This document shows, piece by piece, positions 6,374 through 7,381 of a DNA stretch of 7,381 bases; position 1 is the stretch's first letter; each line of letters opens with the position of its first letter. Both the position numbers and the translations under genes were made by a program. Below the pieces are notes generated by a model. It was given only the letters and a program-made list of their open reading frames with translations. It had not been told where the DNA came from and searched no databases. This stretch comes from an uncultured Clostridia bacterium (GTDB taxonomy: Bacteria > Bacillota_A > Clostridia > TANB77 > CAG-508). The DNA is taken from NCBI GenBank assembly GCA_949747745.1, contig CATKFT010000110.1, forward strand, positions 1-7,381, in the 5' to 3' direction.

Positions 6374-6403
6374 CTATATTATACTTATCAATGTATAATA
6401 TAG
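6374..6403 (-). promoter_or_regulatory. 11-bp inverted repeat with a TATAAT on each strand
   Basis: CTATATTATAC (6374-6384) and GTATAATATAG (6393-6403) are perfect reverse complements around 8 bases. Each strand reads TATAAT within its downstream arm (minus 6378-6383, plus 6394-6399). For the minus strand this could be the -10 of a promoter for the second prepilin gene, starting near 6371 with a leader of about 70 bases; no strong -35 accompanies it. The symmetry also fits an operator, or a weak terminator hairpin for the gene upstream, although no T run follows. Confidence 0.4.
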
Positions 6404-6459
6404 ATAATGCTTTTCACAATGAGAATTTTTATAGTCTGAGCAGTAAAAACACTATATCA

Positions 6460-6879
6460 TTATTTTGTAATTAATCTCGTTATTTCTAAACTTTCTTGTC
6501 TTTTACTTACTAAATATTCTATTTTTACTTTTAAAATTTTTATTAAATCTTTTTTATCTTCATTTCCTGGTGTTTCATTATATTTTTCTAGCGATATAGT
6601 TACTGTATAACCATTTGGTATTGTAGCATTTGTTCTTAAATTTTCTACTAATTCATTTACAGAATTTATAGAAACATCATCATATGGCATCATTTCTACA
6701 TTTTCTATTATATCTATTACTATATTAGTTGCCATTGTCTTTCTAGTTTTAGATTGCGACGAAATATAATAGTTATAATATGCACTAGTAATTACAGAAA
6801 CAAATAATATTATAATTATAATTGCCACAATTATATCTGTTGTTGTAAAACCTTTGTTATCTCTAATTTTTTTTTCCAT
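6460..6879 (-). CDS. Prepilin-like minor pseudopilin, PilV/GspI/ComGE-like
   Basis: A 139-residue protein with a class III leader, MEKKIRDNKG, followed by the mature N-terminus FTTTDIIVAI and a long Ile/Val-rich helix to about residue 32. Cleavage is expected after Gly10 by a prepilin peptidase, which is not in this window. The C-terminal part ends with a beta strand pattern (VKIEYLVSKRQESLEITRLI) like that of PilV/GspI/ComGE minor pilins. The +5 residue is Asp rather than Glu, keeping a negative charge. It shares an unusual Gly-[Phe/Leu]-Thr-Thr-Thr junction with the next prepilin gene, suggesting a matched pair. Start: ATG with GAGAGG four bases before it and AAGGAAG further upstream. The stop lies 158 bases before the second prepilin start. 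Prepilin class is secure; the subtype rests on a short pattern. Confidence 0.8.
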   Translation of the reverse strand: MEKKIRDNKGFTTTDIIVAIIIIILFVSVITSAYYNYYISSQSKTRKTMATNIVIDIIENVEMMPYDDVSINSVNELVENLRTNATIPNGYTVTISLEKYNETPGNEDKKDLIKILKVKIEYLVSKRQESLEITRLITK

Positions 6880-6958
6880 TTGGCCTCTCTTCCTTGTAAT
6901 TTTTAACTATTATTTTGTTTTGATAAATTATGCTATTATATATTTTTCTTTCATAGTA

Positions 6959-6988
6959 ATTCTACTATTGTAAAATATTTGTTATCAA
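6959..6988 (-). promoter_or_regulatory. Candidate sigma-A-type promoter for the first prepilin gene
   Basis: Minus strand TTGATA (6983-6988) and TAGAAT (6959-6964) each match the vegetative consensus at five of six positions and are 18 bases apart. Transcription would begin near 6952, giving a leader of about 70 bases before the ATG at 6879. The -10 sits inside a small inverted repeat, ATAGTA (6953-6958) and TACTAT (6963-6968), a possible operator. This may be the main promoter of the pilus gene set, as the gap to the gene upstream is 210 bases. Confidence 0.45.
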
Positions 6989-7010
6989 TTATTTTTCATT
7001 TTCTATCAAA

Positions 7011-7024
7011 ATGATTTTAATCAT
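7011..7024. repeat. 14-bp palindrome upstream of the prepilin promoter
   Basis: ATGATT-TT-AATCAT is a perfect dyad. It lies 22 bases upstream of the candidate -35, at about -59 to -72 from the predicted start, a place where an activator could bind. The shape is operator-like, but no known regulator box fits well, and short AT-rich dyads are common in this composition. The rest of the 6880-7089 spacer shows no gene or stable terminator. Confidence 0.3.
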
Positions 7025-7089
7025 AATATAATTATTGTTGTTTATACTTTAAGATTTCGGCTTATTTTAAATAATAATTTAATTGTTTT

Positions 7090-7371
7090 TTAAATCATAT
7101 AGTTAATTAGAAAATGAGTTATAATCATAACTAGAATGTTAGATATACATAAATAAAATGCAATCTGATTTGTTTTTTGTTGTTTTATAACTTTTATTTT
7201 ATTCCTATTAAAAATTTGTAATATATTCTTTATTCCTATAGATAATAAACTCAAAACAACTGTATATATTGTAATATATGCTCCTGAAAAACTTAATATA
7301 TAAAGTATTAGTATCGATATTTGTATCCAATAATTATATTTCAGTCTTTTCTTTAGCACATGTACATCCAT
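7090..7371 (-). CDS. Small multi-pass membrane protein of unknown function (5' end uncertain)
   Basis: I do not recognise a family. The 93 residues from the ATG at 7369-7371 begin with a basic stretch (LKKRLKYNY, 6-14), then a long hydrophobic region at 15-47 that probably makes two membrane passes with a turn near SFSGAY (27-32), a basic loop (48-68, rich in Lys, Arg, Asn, Gln) and a final membrane segment at about 70-91. No ribosome binding site is visible in the ten bases before the ATG, and the frame stays open to the window edge, so the true start may lie outside. It is on the same strand as the pilus genes and 210 bases upstream of the first prepilin gene. A role in the pilus is possible but has no direct support. 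Confidence 0.6.
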   Translation of the reverse strand: MDVHVLKKRLKYNYWIQISILILYILSFSGAYITIYTVVLSLLSIGIKNILQIFNRNKIKVIKQQKTNQIAFYLCISNILVMIITHFLINYMI

Positions 7372-7381
7372 AAATAATAAT

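Noticed and set aside
1..7381. CRISPR array, insertion sequence, tRNA or rRNA
   Set aside because: No regularly spaced repeats, transposase motifs, cloverleaf with CCA-type ends or rRNA-like conserved tracts were seen on either strand.

Overview
The window is very AT-rich (about a quarter G+C by eye), with T/A-ending codons, a GTG start, strong AGGAGG-type ribosome binding sites and hairpin terminators. This points to a low-GC Gram-positive bacterium, most likely a Clostridia-type member of the Bacillota; the sequence alone does not fix the species. Every confident gene lies on the minus strand, so transcription runs from the right edge to the left.

From right to left: a small multi-pass membrane protein of unknown function (7090-7371, probably cut at its 5' end); about 210 bases with a plausible promoter and a 14-bp palindrome; a prepilin-like protein of the PilV/GspI kind (6460-6879); a 158-base spacer with an 11-bp inverted repeat carrying a TATAAT on each strand and a leader hairpin; a second prepilin-like protein of the PilW/GspJ kind (5873-6301); the assembly ATPase PilB (4110-5729); the retraction-type ATPase PilT (2987-4087); the inner-membrane platform protein PilC (1441-2793); and, as a separate transcript with its own extended -10 promoter, a ROK-family sugar kinase (237-1262). 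A perfect 20-bp inverted repeat ends the ROK gene. The first 190 bases hold no confident gene, perhaps only the last codons of a plus-strand gene.

The genes from 1441 to 6879 form a Gram-positive type IV pilus (T4P) cluster. PilB and PilT would dock on PilC at the cytoplasmic membrane, PilB driving extension and PilT retraction, with the two prepilin-like proteins as minor or initiating subunits. The major pilin, prepilin peptidase and PilM/N/O-like alignment proteins are not in the window. The machinery is recognisable but divergent at several normally conserved places: Asp to Ser in the PilT Asp box, Ala for the first Walker A glycine of PilB, an altered AIRNLIRE motif in PilT, one well-kept and one eroded MshEN (c-di-GMP-type) motif in PilB, and no Glu at position +5 of either prepilin. 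I see no wholly new system; the interest lies in these departures and in the leader of the second prepilin gene.
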